From SIG350 sp964520895 (GTDB lineage Bacteria > Bacillota > Clostridia > TANB77 > SIG350): a DNA stretch of 15,929 bases. A program made the translations under genes and the position numbers. Shown piece after piece: positions 5,645 to 12,237 of this stretch. The stretch covers positions 1 to 15,929 of the forward strand of contig CAZFOR010000029.1 in NCBI GenBank assembly GCA_964520895.1, written 5' to 3'. The number at the start of each line of letters is the position of its first letter. Position 1 is the stretch's first letter. The notes under the pieces are model-generated. The model saw nothing but the letters and a program-made list of their open reading frames with translations. It ran no database searches and was not told the origin of the DNA.

Positions 5645-6940
5645 CTACTCTCCTTTTACTTTTTCTTTCATTTTTTCTTTACATTTAATTATTTTACATA
5701 CTATTTCTAATATTGCTATTGCTGCAAACCCAATTAATATTGGCATTATTGGATATACATATCTTGAGAAACAATAAAATGGTAAATATACTATATTGAA
5801 AAATACAATTGTTGACATTAACATATATTTAGTTTTATTTTCTTTATATTTTTTATTAAATATAGTTATTATAATTCCTACTCCACCTAATACTAAGTAT
5901 ATATAGTGTGGTATAAATAGTATCTTATAATCTATTCCATATAGTGGATACCAAATAAATGGTCCTTTAAAATTTTCTATTGTCTTTCCAACTGTGTTCC
6001 ATAATAAATATTGTAGTGTATTATTCTTCAAATTATATTTTATAACAATATCTGCAAGTTTTGTTTCTGTTTCATTCATTTTAACTTCTGTACTATAATC
6101 AATTTCTACACCTGAGAAATCCATTTCATTTTTATAACTAGGTTCTTGATCATAATTTATATATGCACCTTGAAGTTTTGGATTGCCTGATGATAGTGTT
6201 AGTGGTATAAACTGATTAAATGATATGTAGTTTCTTACCCACCAAGGTATCATTACTGCTAATACTATAGCAATTGGTATTAATGCATATGTAACCATTT
6301 CTTTAAATTTATATTTATTTATTATCATTAAAACTAAAATATTAATAGGAAATACTAACATTATTGGTTTAAATAGTACTGAAATTGCCCATATAATTCC
6401 ACCTATAACATAATATTTTATCTTCTTCTGCTCTACTGCAAATATACACACATATATTAGATTAATTAATATAGCAAAAAATGCTGTTTCGCTAAGTAGT
6501 ATTGTTGTTACATATATATTTGCCACATATATAATGTTTAATATTACTGTTAATAATGCGATTTTATTTGAATTAAATACTTTTCTAAATAGCAAGAATA
6601 ACACATACATTGTAAATGTTTGTAATAATGCACTAAATATTCTAAAAGCAACTATTGCACCTATCTGCCCAAAGAAATATACAAATGGTGTTATTAAAAA
6701 TATTATTCCAGGCATTATAAACACTGTTTTTTGGTCAGGATATCTATATGTTAATTTACCAGTATCTATTAAAGTTTGAGCTGATCTTAAATATTTAACA
6801 TCATCATTGTTATATGTTTCAATGTCTCCTAACAATAATTTATCTCCATAATATAATGATGTTGCTATACATATTATCAAAAAAATTGATAAACAAATCA
6901 TTAATATTATCCCATATTTTTTTTCACTTAATTTATACAT
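5645..6940 (-). CDS. GT-C (GT39/ArnT-like) integral membrane glycosyltransferase
   Basis: A 431-residue protein with about ten hydrophobic segments. The first large outside loop, after the N-terminal helix, contains DIETYNNDDVKYLRSAQ with paired acidic residues D46-D47, followed by a second helix region (PGIIFLITPFVYFF). This is the layout of PMT/ArnT-type enzymes that use polyprenyl-phosphate sugars outside the membrane. A soluble-looking stretch at about 245-325 separates the two membrane blocks, and SRYVYPIMP is typical of the C-terminal half. A TTG start at 6971-6973 is possible, but the ATG at 6938-6940 is chosen: AAAGGAAG lies five bases before it, and the extended -10 box places the transcript start close to 6971. 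The acceptor (protein, teichoic acid or lipid) is unknown. Confidence 0.8.
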   Translation of the reverse strand: MYKLSEKKYGIILMICLSIFLIICIATSLYYGDKLLLGDIETYNNDDVKYLRSAQTLIDTGKLTYRYPDQKTVFIMPGIIFLITPFVYFFGQIGAIVAFRIFSALLQTFTMYVLFLLFRKVFNSNKIALLTVILNIIYVANIYVTTILLSETAFFAILINLIYVCIFAVEQKKIKYYVIGGIIWAISVLFKPIMLVFPINILVLMIINKYKFKEMVTYALIPIAIVLAVMIPWWVRNYISFNQFIPLTLSSGNPKLQGAYINYDQEPSYKNEMDFSGVEIDYSTEVKMNETETKLADIVIKYNLKNNTLQYLLWNTVGKTIENFKGPFIWYPLYGIDYKILFIPHYIYLVLGGVGIIITIFNKKYKENKTKYMLMSTIVFFNIVYLPFYCFSRYVYPIMPILIGFAAIAILEIVCKIIKCKEKMKEKVKGE

Positions 6941-6945
6941 AACAT

Positions 6946-6953
6946 CTTCCTTT
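6946..6953 (-). promoter_or_regulatory. Ribosome binding site deciding the GT-C gene start
   Basis: AAAGGAAG (complement of 6946-6953) lies five bases before the ATG at 6938-6940. Nothing similar precedes the upstream TTG at 6971-6973. Confidence 0.7.
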
Positions 6954-6970
6954 ACTTGTTTTATTTTTTT

Positions 6971-6986
6971 CAAATTTAGTATATCA
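6971..6986 (-). promoter_or_regulatory. Extended -10 promoter of the glycosylation operon
   Basis: On the minus strand TGATATACT (6978-6986) is an extended -10 element. A convincing -35 is not present. Transcription would start near 6971. It is isolated from the tRNA genes upstream by the terminator at 7018-7049. Confidence 0.5.
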
Positions 6987-7011
6987 TATTATATTTTAAT
7001 ATTCCATACAT

Positions 7012-7049
7012 AAAAAGAAAAAACTATAAGTATATTCTTATAGTTTTTT
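7012..7049 (-). terminator. Terminator of the tRNA operon
   Basis: A 13-bp perfect stem (7018-7030 with 7037-7049, AAAAAACTATAAG and its complement) and a 6-base loop directly follow tRNA-Gln. On the minus strand the stem ends in T6, then C, then T5. The other strand also has eight T residues, but no gene there needs it. Confidence 0.85.
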
Positions 7050-7050
7050 T

Positions 7051-7126
7051 TGGCTGGGATGGAAGGATTCGAACCTTCGAGATGCCAGAATCAAAATCTG
7101 GTGCCTTACCACTTGGCTACATCCCA
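7051..7126 (-). tRNA. tRNA-Gln (anticodon TTG)
   Basis: A 76-base tRNA with CCA encoded (7051-7053). The acceptor stem is TGGGATG/CATCCCA, the anticodon stem CCAGA/TCTGG with loop TTTTGAT, and the T arm contains GGTTCGAATCC. The anticodon TTG (7092-7094 on the complement) reads CAA and CAG for glutamine. It lies five bases after tRNA-His and shares its promoter and terminator. Confidence 0.97.
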
Positions 7127-7131
7127 ATATA

Positions 7132-7209
7132 TGGGGTGGAAGATGGGACTTGAACCCACGGCCTCTGGTGCCACAAACCAGCGCTCTAACCAACTGAGCT
7201 ACATCCACC
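7132..7209 (-). tRNA. tRNA-His (anticodon GTG)
   Basis: CCA is encoded (7132-7134). The anticodon loop TTGTGGC gives GTG (7172-7174 on the complement), for histidine. A G at 7209 provides the extra G-1 that is the identity element of histidine tRNA and faces C73. The T arm is GTGGG-TTCAAGT-CCCAT, which ends in a G-T wobble. The acceptor stem GTGGATG/CTTCCAC has one T-T mismatch at the sixth pair, with all other pairs intact. Confidence 0.96.
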
Positions 7210-7228
7210 ATCTACTCTTTGTAAACGC

Positions 7229-7264
7229 ATATATAATTTTAAACGATATTATATCATTTGTCAA
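7229..7264 (-). promoter_or_regulatory. Sigma-A promoter of the tRNA-His/tRNA-Gln operon
   Basis: TTGACA (7259-7264, complement) is perfect, the spacer is 17 bases, and TAAAAT (7236-7241) matches five of six -10 positions. The start would lie near 7229, about 20 bases before the mature tRNA-His. Confidence 0.85.
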
Positions 7265-7421
7265 ATGTTTTTTAAAAATTTTTGTATTTTTTTAATATTT
7301 GGAAATTTTCCGTTGCCAATGCAAGAACTTTTTCTTAATAAATGCTGTTAATGTCTCGTTTAATATTTTTAATATTTTAATTGACGTTTTTTTAATATTT
7401 ATAATAACTTCAAAATTTAAA

Positions 7422-7457
7422 TTGAATTAATACATGATTTATGTTATTATATATAAT
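7422..7457 (+). promoter_or_regulatory. Sigma-A promoter of the cysteine-repeat gene
   Basis: TTGAAT (7422-7427), a 17-base spacer and TATTAT (7445-7450), preceded by TG at the extended -10 position (TGTTATTAT). Transcription would start near 7457, giving a leader of about 65 bases. Confidence 0.7.
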
Positions 7458-7470
7458 AGTTAACATAACT
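7439..7470 (+). promoter_or_regulatory. Dyad overlapping -10 and start site, possible operator
   Basis: TTATGTTA (7439-7446) and TAACATAA (7461-7468) form a perfect 8-bp inverted repeat with a 14-base spacer. It overlaps the -10 box and the predicted transcript start. A second, shorter dyad, AGTTA-ACA-TAACT (7458-7470), shares its right half. This placement suits a repressor site. The high A+T content raises the chance of random dyads. Confidence 0.35.
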
Positions 7471-7521
7471 GCAATTTAATTATTATTTTTTTAATACTTT
7501 TCTTTTGAAAGGAGAATAATT

Positions 7522-8061
7522 ATGTCATTTTTCAAAACTTTTTTGAACACACTAACACGTAATTGTAAAGAAGAAGTAAGGCATCGGTTGGTTGAGGAAT
7601 TAATGGATTTGCCAGAATCATACTTTGAAAAAAAAGGATGTAATAGTTTGGATTGCAAAAACTGTAAAAATTCAAACTGTAAAATTCAAACTGGTGAAAT
7701 CACTGGAGATGTTACAAACTCAGAATTTATACAGCATTTTATATCCTCATTGTCTGAAGAATCTAAAAAAGAAGTGTATAACAAGATACACCGTCTAATC
7801 ATTTATTTGCATCAACCTTCTACCCAAAATAATATTTTAAATGATTTGCTTCATCAAGATTTTATTTGGCCAGATTCATATGCAAATAAAAGAGGATGTA
7901 AATATTGTGATATTACTTCTTGTACGACAGAGGATTGCCCAGTAAAAATAGGAAAACGTATTGGAAACGCTACAAATCAGGACTATTTTTCGCACTTTTT
8001 TTCTTTAATTCCAAAACACGTGTCAAAAAAAATGAATGCTCTTGTAAACACAAAGCAGTGA
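7522..8061 (+). CDS. Duplicated cysteine-module protein of unknown function
   Basis: A 179-residue soluble protein that I do not recognise. Residues 31-90 and 117-176 align without gaps at an offset of 86: PESYFEKKGC with PDSYANKRGC, GEITGDVTN with GKRIGNATN, QHF with SHF. Each copy has four cysteines: C40, C45, C48, C53 (CX4CX2CX4C) and C126, C129, C134, C139 (CX2CX4CX4C). The second cysteine has shifted position while the other three align. A short helical motif with F, L/I, K and V/M occurs three times (residues 7-23, 73-89, 159-175), flanking the cysteine modules. Two zinc or iron-sulfur sites are plausible but not shown. No signal peptide or membrane helix is visible. The start has AAAGGAGA just upstream. 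Codons such as CGG and ACG are more frequent than in the neighbours, hinting at different ancestry. It is the only gene in its transcription unit. Confidence 0.85.
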   Translation: MSFFKTFLNTLTRNCKEEVRHRLVEELMDLPESYFEKKGCNSLDCKNCKNSNCKIQTGEITGDVTNSEFIQHFISSLSEESKKEVYNKIHRLIIYLHQPSTQNNILNDLLHQDFIWPDSYANKRGCKYCDITSCTTEDCPVKIGKRIGNATNQDYFSHFFSLIPKHVSKKMNALVNTKQ

Positions 8062-8084
8062 TAGATTTTCTATCACTGCTTTTT
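8052..8084 (+). terminator. Terminator overlapping the end of the cysteine-repeat gene
   Basis: A perfect 14-bp stem (8052-8065 with 8069-8082, AAAGCAGTGATAGA and its complement) ends in five T residues (8080-8084). The gene's last codons and TGA stop (8059-8061) lie inside the left arm. It may also weakly stop the convergent dehydrogenase transcript. Confidence 0.9.
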
Positions 8085-8094
8085 CCGTATTAAT

Positions 8095-9459
8095 TTATTT
8101 TTTATTTAATATGATATCAGCTACATATAATCCATTTGCAGCAGCTTGTGCAAGAGATCTAGTCAATCCTGCACCATCACCTATTGCATATATGTTTTTA
8201 GTTCCACTAATTTCAAAATTATTCATATCAGGTCTTGCTGAATAATATTTACATTCCACACCATATAATAATGTATCATAATTTGCTGTTCCTGGTGCAA
8301 CTTTATCTAATGCATATATTGTTTCAATAATATTATCTAACTGTCTTTTTGGTAGACAAAGACTTAAATCACCTGGCACTGCATTTAATGTAGGTTTTAC
8401 TGTACTTTTTTCTAATCTATGCTCATTTGTTCTTCTTCCACTTATTAAATCACCAAATCTTTGAACTATTACACTACCACCACTTATTTTATTTGCAAGT
8501 GAAGCAATATATTTTCCATAATCTATTGGCTCATCAAAAGGTTTTGTAAATTTAGTAGTAGACAATATTGCAAAATTAGAATTATCAGTTTTTTTGTGTT
8601 CATCTTTATATGAATGACCATTTACAGTTAATATACCATCTGTATTTTCTATTACAACACTACCTTTTTCATTGAAACAAAAAGATCTAGTTCTATCACC
8701 ATATTGTTTAGTTCTATACAATATTTTAGGTTCATATATTTTTTCAGAAAAATGTTTCCAAACTAAGTATGGCAATTCAACTCTAACACCAATATCAACT
8801 TGACTTGTTTCATATTTAACTTTATTTCTATTGCACCAATGTAATAAAAAATCGCTTCCTATTCTTCCAACTGCAAACACAATATTTTTTGCATCTAATT
8901 TATATGTTTGTTCATTTTTTATATAAGTAACTTGTTTTGAATTTATATCAACATCACTCACAACCGCTTCTGTTATAACATCAACACCTCTTTGTTTTAT
9001 ATCTTTAATTAAGTTACTCATAACAACTAAATTTCTATCTGTTCCAATATGTTTTACTTCTGCTTGTAACATATGTAAATCATATTTTAAACACATTGTT
9101 TTAAGTTCATCATCTGGCATATATTTATCAGTTGGTGCTCCATATTTTACTAATATATCATCACTTTGTCTAATATATTTCATAACAATATCAGAGTCAA
9201 TATATTCAGGTAACCATCCACCAAATTGTGTAGTTATATTATATTTACCATCTGAAAAAGCACCTGCACCTGCCATTCCTTCCATAATAGAGCATTTTTC
9301 ACATTTAACGCATCCCTTATTATTTAAAATTGCAGGACATTTTCTATCTTCTAGCTCTTTACCTCTTTCAATGATTGCTATTTTTAAATTATGATCTAAT
9401 AATCTATATGCAGTCATTAAACCACTAATTCCACCACCAATTATTATTACATCATACAT
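8095..9459 (-). CDS. FAD-dependent dehydrogenase, COG2509-like
   Basis: A 454-residue flavoprotein. The N-terminus MYDVIIIGGGISGLMTAYRL is a dinucleotide-binding Rossmann motif (residues 7-12 GGGISG), with E31 after the second strand. A four-cysteine segment follows (C41, C50, C53, C56 in RKCPAILNNKGCVKCEKC), then GMAGAGAFSDGKYN. The C-terminal NIYAIGDGAGLTRSLAQAAANG is the second FAD contact typical of the HI0933/COG2509 group. The substrate is unknown; relatives are annotated only as FAD-dependent dehydrogenases. The cysteines could bind a metal or an iron-sulfur cluster. It is the last gene of the alaS operon, 11 bases after the HIT gene, and converges with the cysteine-repeat gene. Confidence 0.85.
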   Translation of the reverse strand: MYDVIIIGGGISGLMTAYRLLDHNLKIAIIERGKELEDRKCPAILNNKGCVKCEKCSIMEGMAGAGAFSDGKYNITTQFGGWLPEYIDSDIVMKYIRQSDDILVKYGAPTDKYMPDDELKTMCLKYDLHMLQAEVKHIGTDRNLVVMSNLIKDIKQRGVDVITEAVVSDVDINSKQVTYIKNEQTYKLDAKNIVFAVGRIGSDFLLHWCNRNKVKYETSQVDIGVRVELPYLVWKHFSEKIYEPKILYRTKQYGDRTRSFCFNEKGSVVIENTDGILTVNGHSYKDEHKKTDNSNFAILSTTKFTKPFDEPIDYGKYIASLANKISGGSVIVQRFGDLISGRRTNEHRLEKSTVKPTLNAVPGDLSLCLPKRQLDNIIETIYALDKVAPGTANYDTLLYGVECKYYSARPDMNNFEISGTKNIYAIGDGAGLTRSLAQAAANGLYVADIILNKK

Positions 9460-9470
9460 ATAATCACTCC

Positions 9471-9821
9471 TTATTCGTGAACAATTTTAGCACCTAATTT
9501 TTTACCACCTATTAAATGATAATGTAAATGTTTAACTAATTGTCCTCCATCATCACCACAATTTGATATTACTCTATATCCTGTTTCATCTACACCTAAC
9601 TCTTTTGCTATTTTCTTAATTACTAATTGTATTTTTCCAAGTACATCGATATCTTCTTCTAAAACATCATTTAAACATGTAATGTGTTTTTTTGGTATTA
9701 CTAAAACATGAACTGGTGCTACTGGATTAATATCTTTAAATGCTAATATTTCATCATCTTCATATACAACAGTGCTTGGTATTTGTTTATTTACAATTTT
9801 ACAAAATAGACAATCTTCCAT
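9471..9821 (-). CDS. HIT family nucleotide hydrolase, HINT-like
   Basis: A 116-residue histidine triad protein that probably hydrolyses purine nucleoside phosphoramidates or adenylylated lysine. The triad KHLHYHLIGGKKLG has H98-L-H100-Y-H102. The N-terminus DCLFCKIVNKQIPS has C4 and C7, which together with H46 (PKKHI) and the triad region give the zinc site known in HINT/PKCI relatives. The block AFKDINPVAPVHVLVIPK is typical. The binding site AAAGGAGG lies at the end of alaS, three bases separate the two genes, and translation is probably coupled. HINT enzymes can act on aminoacyl-adenylates, so a housekeeping link to alaS is possible but inferred. Confidence 0.95.
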   Translation of the reverse strand: MEDCLFCKIVNKQIPSTVVYEDDEILAFKDINPVAPVHVLVIPKKHITCLNDVLEEDIDVLGKIQLVIKKIAKELGVDETGYRVISNCGDDGGQLVKHLHYHLIGGKKLGAKIVHE

Positions 9822-9824
9822 ACT

Positions 9825-11591
9825 CTAGTCCTCCTTTATTAAAACAGCTTTTATTCTTCTTACACCTGCTGAACTAGCTTCTTCTTTTTTTATTTTAAAT
9901 CTACCCATATTTCCTGTTCTTTCAACATGTGGTCCACCACAAATTTCTTTACTAAAATCACCTATTGTATATACTTTTACTTTATCACCATATTTATTTT
10001 CAAACAAACCAGTTGCTCCACTTTCTTTTGCTTCATCTAATGTCATTTCTTCACAAGTTACAACTAAATCGCTTTTTATTTGTTGATTAACAATTTCTTC
10101 TACCTTTGCTAATTCCTCTGGTGTTACTTTTTGTGGATGTTTAAAATCAAATCTTAATCTTTCTTCTGTTATATTTGAACCACTTTGCAAAGCATGCTCA
10201 CCTAAAACAATATGCAAAGCTTTATGTAATAAATGTGTTGCTGTATGATACTCAACCACTTTCTCTGAATTATCTGCTAGTCCACCTTTGAATTTAGCAG
10301 TTGAACCTTGTCTTGATATTTCTTGATGTTTTTTAAATAACTCATTAAATTCATTAACATTTATTTTTACACCATTTTCATTTGCTAATTCTTCTGTTAT
10401 TTCAACAGGGAATCCAAATGTATCATATAATCTAAATACTTTTTCTGCTGGAATAATATCAACATTATCTGCTTTTGCTTGTTCCAAATATTTATTAAAT
10501 TCTTTTTCACCTTTTTCAAGTGTTACTATAAATTTATTTTTTTCTTTTACTAATTCATCTAGTATTCTATCTTTATTTTCAAATATTTCTGGATACATAT
10601 TTTTTGATGATTCAATAGTTGAATTTGCAATATCTACAATCTTGTCCATATCAATATTTAATTTTCTCATATGTCTTATTAATCTTCTAATTATTCTTCT
10701 AAGAATATATCCTTGTTCAACATTACTAGGTAATACATTATCAACCATTATCATTAATGCTGCTCTCATATGATCTGCAATAATTCTTGCACTTTTTTCA
10801 GTATAATTATCACCTGATAATTCTTTTATTTTATTCATAATATCCACAAAAAGTTCAGTTTCAAAAACAGATTCTTTTCCTTGTAATACCATTGCAACTC
10901 TTTCTAGCCCTAATCCTGTATCAACATTTTTCTGTGCTAATGTTTCACATACACCTTCTTTTGTTTTGTTATATTGTAAAAATACATTATTCCATATTTC
11001 CATGTATTTACCACAATTACAAAGTGGTGAACAATTATCACTACATTTTGGTTTTAATGTATCATAAAATATCTCTGTATCAGGTCCACATATTCCTACA
11101 TCTCCAAGTCCCCACCAGTTTGTCTTCTTTCCTGAAAAATGTATTCTATCTTTTGGTATACCCATCTCTTCCCATCTTTTTGCAGATGTTTCATCCCTAG
11201 GTGCTACTTCATCACCTTCAAATACTGTAACTGATAATCTATCAGGATCTATTCCTAATTTTTCAGTTAAAAATCTATAGCTAAATTCTATTGATTCATT
11301 TTTAAAATATTCTCCTAATGACCAGTTTCCCATCATTTCAAAAAATGTCAAATGGCAACTATCTCCTACTTCATCAATATCACCTGTACGTATACATTTT
11401 TGATAATCAGTTAATCTTTTACCTTCTGGATGTGAATTACCAAGTAAATATGAAACTAGTGGATGCATTCCCGCTGTTGTAAAAAGTACAGTCGGGTCAT
11501 TTTCTGGCACTAATGATGCTCCTGGTATTTGCTTATGTCCATTTTCTCTAAAAAATTCTATATACTTATTTCTTAATTCAATTGCTTTCAT
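9825..11591 (-). CDS. alaS: Alanyl-tRNA synthetase, compact form
   Basis: Charges tRNA-Ala with alanine. The 588-residue protein is far shorter than the usual 870-880. The class II catalytic core is complete (MKAIELRNKYIEFF at the start, SCHLTFFEMMGNWSLGEYF at 78-96, GLGLERVAMVLQG at 226-238), as is the tRNA-binding helical region. The editing site is present (H449-T-A-T-H453 and C551-G-G-P-H555). Missing are the beta-barrel segment of about 110 residues that usually lies between FKGGL and the first editing motif, and the whole C-terminal C-Ala (DHHA1) domain. The end is not a frameshift: the HIT gene begins three bases later. Similar short AlaRS (PRK01584 type) exist. Four cysteines at 183-193 may bind zinc. 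GGAGGG precedes the ATG. Confidence 0.95.
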   Translation of the reverse strand: MKAIELRNKYIEFFRENGHKQIPGASLVPENDPTVLFTTAGMHPLVSYLLGNSHPEGKRLTDYQKCIRTGDIDEVGDSCHLTFFEMMGNWSLGEYFKNESIEFSYRFLTEKLGIDPDRLSVTVFEGDEVAPRDETSAKRWEEMGIPKDRIHFSGKKTNWWGLGDVGICGPDTEIFYDTLKPKCSDNCSPLCNCGKYMEIWNNVFLQYNKTKEGVCETLAQKNVDTGLGLERVAMVLQGKESVFETELFVDIMNKIKELSGDNYTEKSARIIADHMRAALMIMVDNVLPSNVEQGYILRRIIRRLIRHMRKLNIDMDKIVDIANSTIESSKNMYPEIFENKDRILDELVKEKNKFIVTLEKGEKEFNKYLEQAKADNVDIIPAEKVFRLYDTFGFPVEITEELANENGVKINVNEFNELFKKHQEISRQGSTAKFKGGLADNSEKVVEYHTATHLLHKALHIVLGEHALQSGSNITEERLRFDFKHPQKVTPEELAKVEEIVNQQIKSDLVVTCEEMTLDEAKESGATGLFENKYGDKVKVYTIGDFSKEICGGPHVERTGNMGRFKIKKEEASSAGVRRIKAVLIKED

Positions 11592-11614
11592 TCTTATCCC
11601 TCCATTTAAAAATC

Positions 11615-11650
11615 TATTAGAATTATATTACATTATATAAAAAAAATCAA
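11615..11650 (-). promoter_or_regulatory. Sigma-A promoter of alaS-HIT-dehydrogenase operon
   Basis: TTGATT (11645-11650, complement), a 17-base spacer and a perfect TATAAT (11622-11627). The start would lie near 11615, with a leader of about 23 bases. No T-box-like leader fits in this space, so alaS does not appear to be controlled by that route. Confidence 0.8.
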
Positions 11651-11658
11651 TTAAACTC

Positions 11659-11694
11659 TTGTATAAATTAAATTTTAATGATATATTATATTTG
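11659..11694 (+). promoter_or_regulatory. Sigma-A promoter of the GNAT gene
   Basis: TTGTAT (11659-11664), a 17-base spacer and TATATT (11682-11687) with TG at the extended -10 position. The start would lie near 11694, after the ATG at 11678-11680. This supports the later start codon. It is back to back with the alaS promoter, with only eight bases between the two -35 boxes. Confidence 0.7.
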
Positions 11695-11704
11695 TATAAA
11701 TCTA

Positions 11705-11711
11705 AAAGGAG
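11705..11711 (+). promoter_or_regulatory. Ribosome binding site fixing the GNAT gene start
   Basis: AAAGGAG lies eight bases before the ATG at 11720-11722. The longer reading from 11678 would begin upstream of the predicted transcript start. Confidence 0.8.
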
Positions 11712-11719
11712 AAAAAATA

Positions 11720-12166
11720 ATGGAAAATTTTATTTATAGAAAAGCTACTTTCGATGATTTAGAAGAACTATTAAGTCTTGGTAACTTAATTGCAGATTTC
11801 AATTTAAGTGAAATATCTAAACCATTTTGGGATTATGATGTTTTAAAAAATTGTATTGAAAATGACGATTCAGGATTAATTGTTTGTGCATTTCTTGAAG
11901 ATAATTTAATAGGTTTTTCAATTGTTCTATATAACACTATATTTAAAAAGGGAATAATTGAAAATACATTTGTTCTTCCTAAATGTAGGAATAAAGGTAT
12001 AGCAAAAAATCTATTTTCATTTATTTTAAAAGATGCAAAACAAAAAGATTTAGAAACTTTATCAATTAATACTGAATTTAATAATATGAGTGTTATCAAT
12101 TTCTTTGAAAAAAACGGATTTGATAAATCAATTAATAACACCGAATTAGTTTTAAATATAAAATAG
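11720..12166 (+). CDS. GNAT family N-acetyltransferase
   Basis: A 148-residue single-domain acetyltransferase that should move an acetyl group from acetyl-CoA to an amine. It opens MENFIYRKATFDDLEELL, the usual first strand and helix. NTFVLPKCRNKGIAKNLFSFI gives the acetyl-CoA pyrophosphate-binding motif (R-N-K-G-I-A, with the strand before it). LSINTEFNNMSVINFFEKNGF is the typical C-terminal motif with FFEKNGF. The substrate cannot be deduced. It is a single-gene unit with its own promoter and terminator, transcribed away from alaS. Confidence 0.9.
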   Translation: MENFIYRKATFDDLEELLSLGNLIADFNLSEISKPFWDYDVLKNCIENDDSGLIVCAFLEDNLIGFSIVLYNTIFKKGIIENTFVLPKCRNKGIAKNLFSFILKDAKQKDLETLSINTEFNNMSVINFFEKNGFDKSINNTELVLNIK

Positions 12167-12175
12167 TAAATATAC

Positions 12176-12224
12176 AAAGGGCACTAAAATCAAGATTAAA
12201 CTCTTAATTTTAGTGCCCTTTTTT
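12176..12224 (+). terminator. Strong terminator after the GNAT gene
   Basis: A 15-bp perfect stem (12176-12190 with 12207-12221, AAAGGGCACTAAAAT and its complement), then one mismatch and four more pairs (AAGA/TCTT), closing a TTAAAC loop. It ends in T6 (12219-12224). It lies between convergent genes and could also slow transcripts of the deacylase gene, which ends at 12238. Confidence 0.93.
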
Positions 12225-12237
12225 ATCTAATAATTTA

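Larger units (their letters stand above)
7210..7521. other. 312-base non-coding divergent region
   Basis: No gene is visible. It holds the tRNA promoter (7229-7264, minus), four copies of TTTAATATTT (7291-7300, 7359-7368, 7368-7377, 7391-7400) in a region of long A and T tracts, and the promoter, dyad and leader of the plus-strand cysteine-repeat gene (7422 onward). The stretch around 7305-7358 has more mixed composition, but I see no conserved element in it. Confidence 0.7.

Noticed and set aside
6971..6973. TTG as start of the GT-C gene
   Set aside because: No binding site, and it coincides with the predicted transcript start; the ATG at 6938-6940 has AAAGGAAG at the right distance.
7050..7295. 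Plus-strand 81-residue frame starting MAGMEGFEPSRCQNQNL
   Set aside because: It is the antisense of the tRNA-Gln and tRNA-His genes, a well-known false protein (GFEPSR...LVPYHLATS).
7381..7405. TTGACG followed by TATAAT as an extra plus-strand promoter
   Set aside because: The spacer is only 13 bases.
9822..9824. Frameshift or truncation as the reason for the short AlaRS
   Set aside because: The next gene starts three bases later with its binding site in the alaS end, and internal domain boundaries are clean, so the short form is natural.
10892..11200. Plus-strand 102-residue frame inside alaS
   Set aside because: Shadow of a highly conserved catalytic region of AlaRS.
11833..12177. Minus-strand 114-residue frame opposite the GNAT gene
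   Set aside because: The plus strand carries the acetyl-CoA motif, promoter, binding site and terminator.
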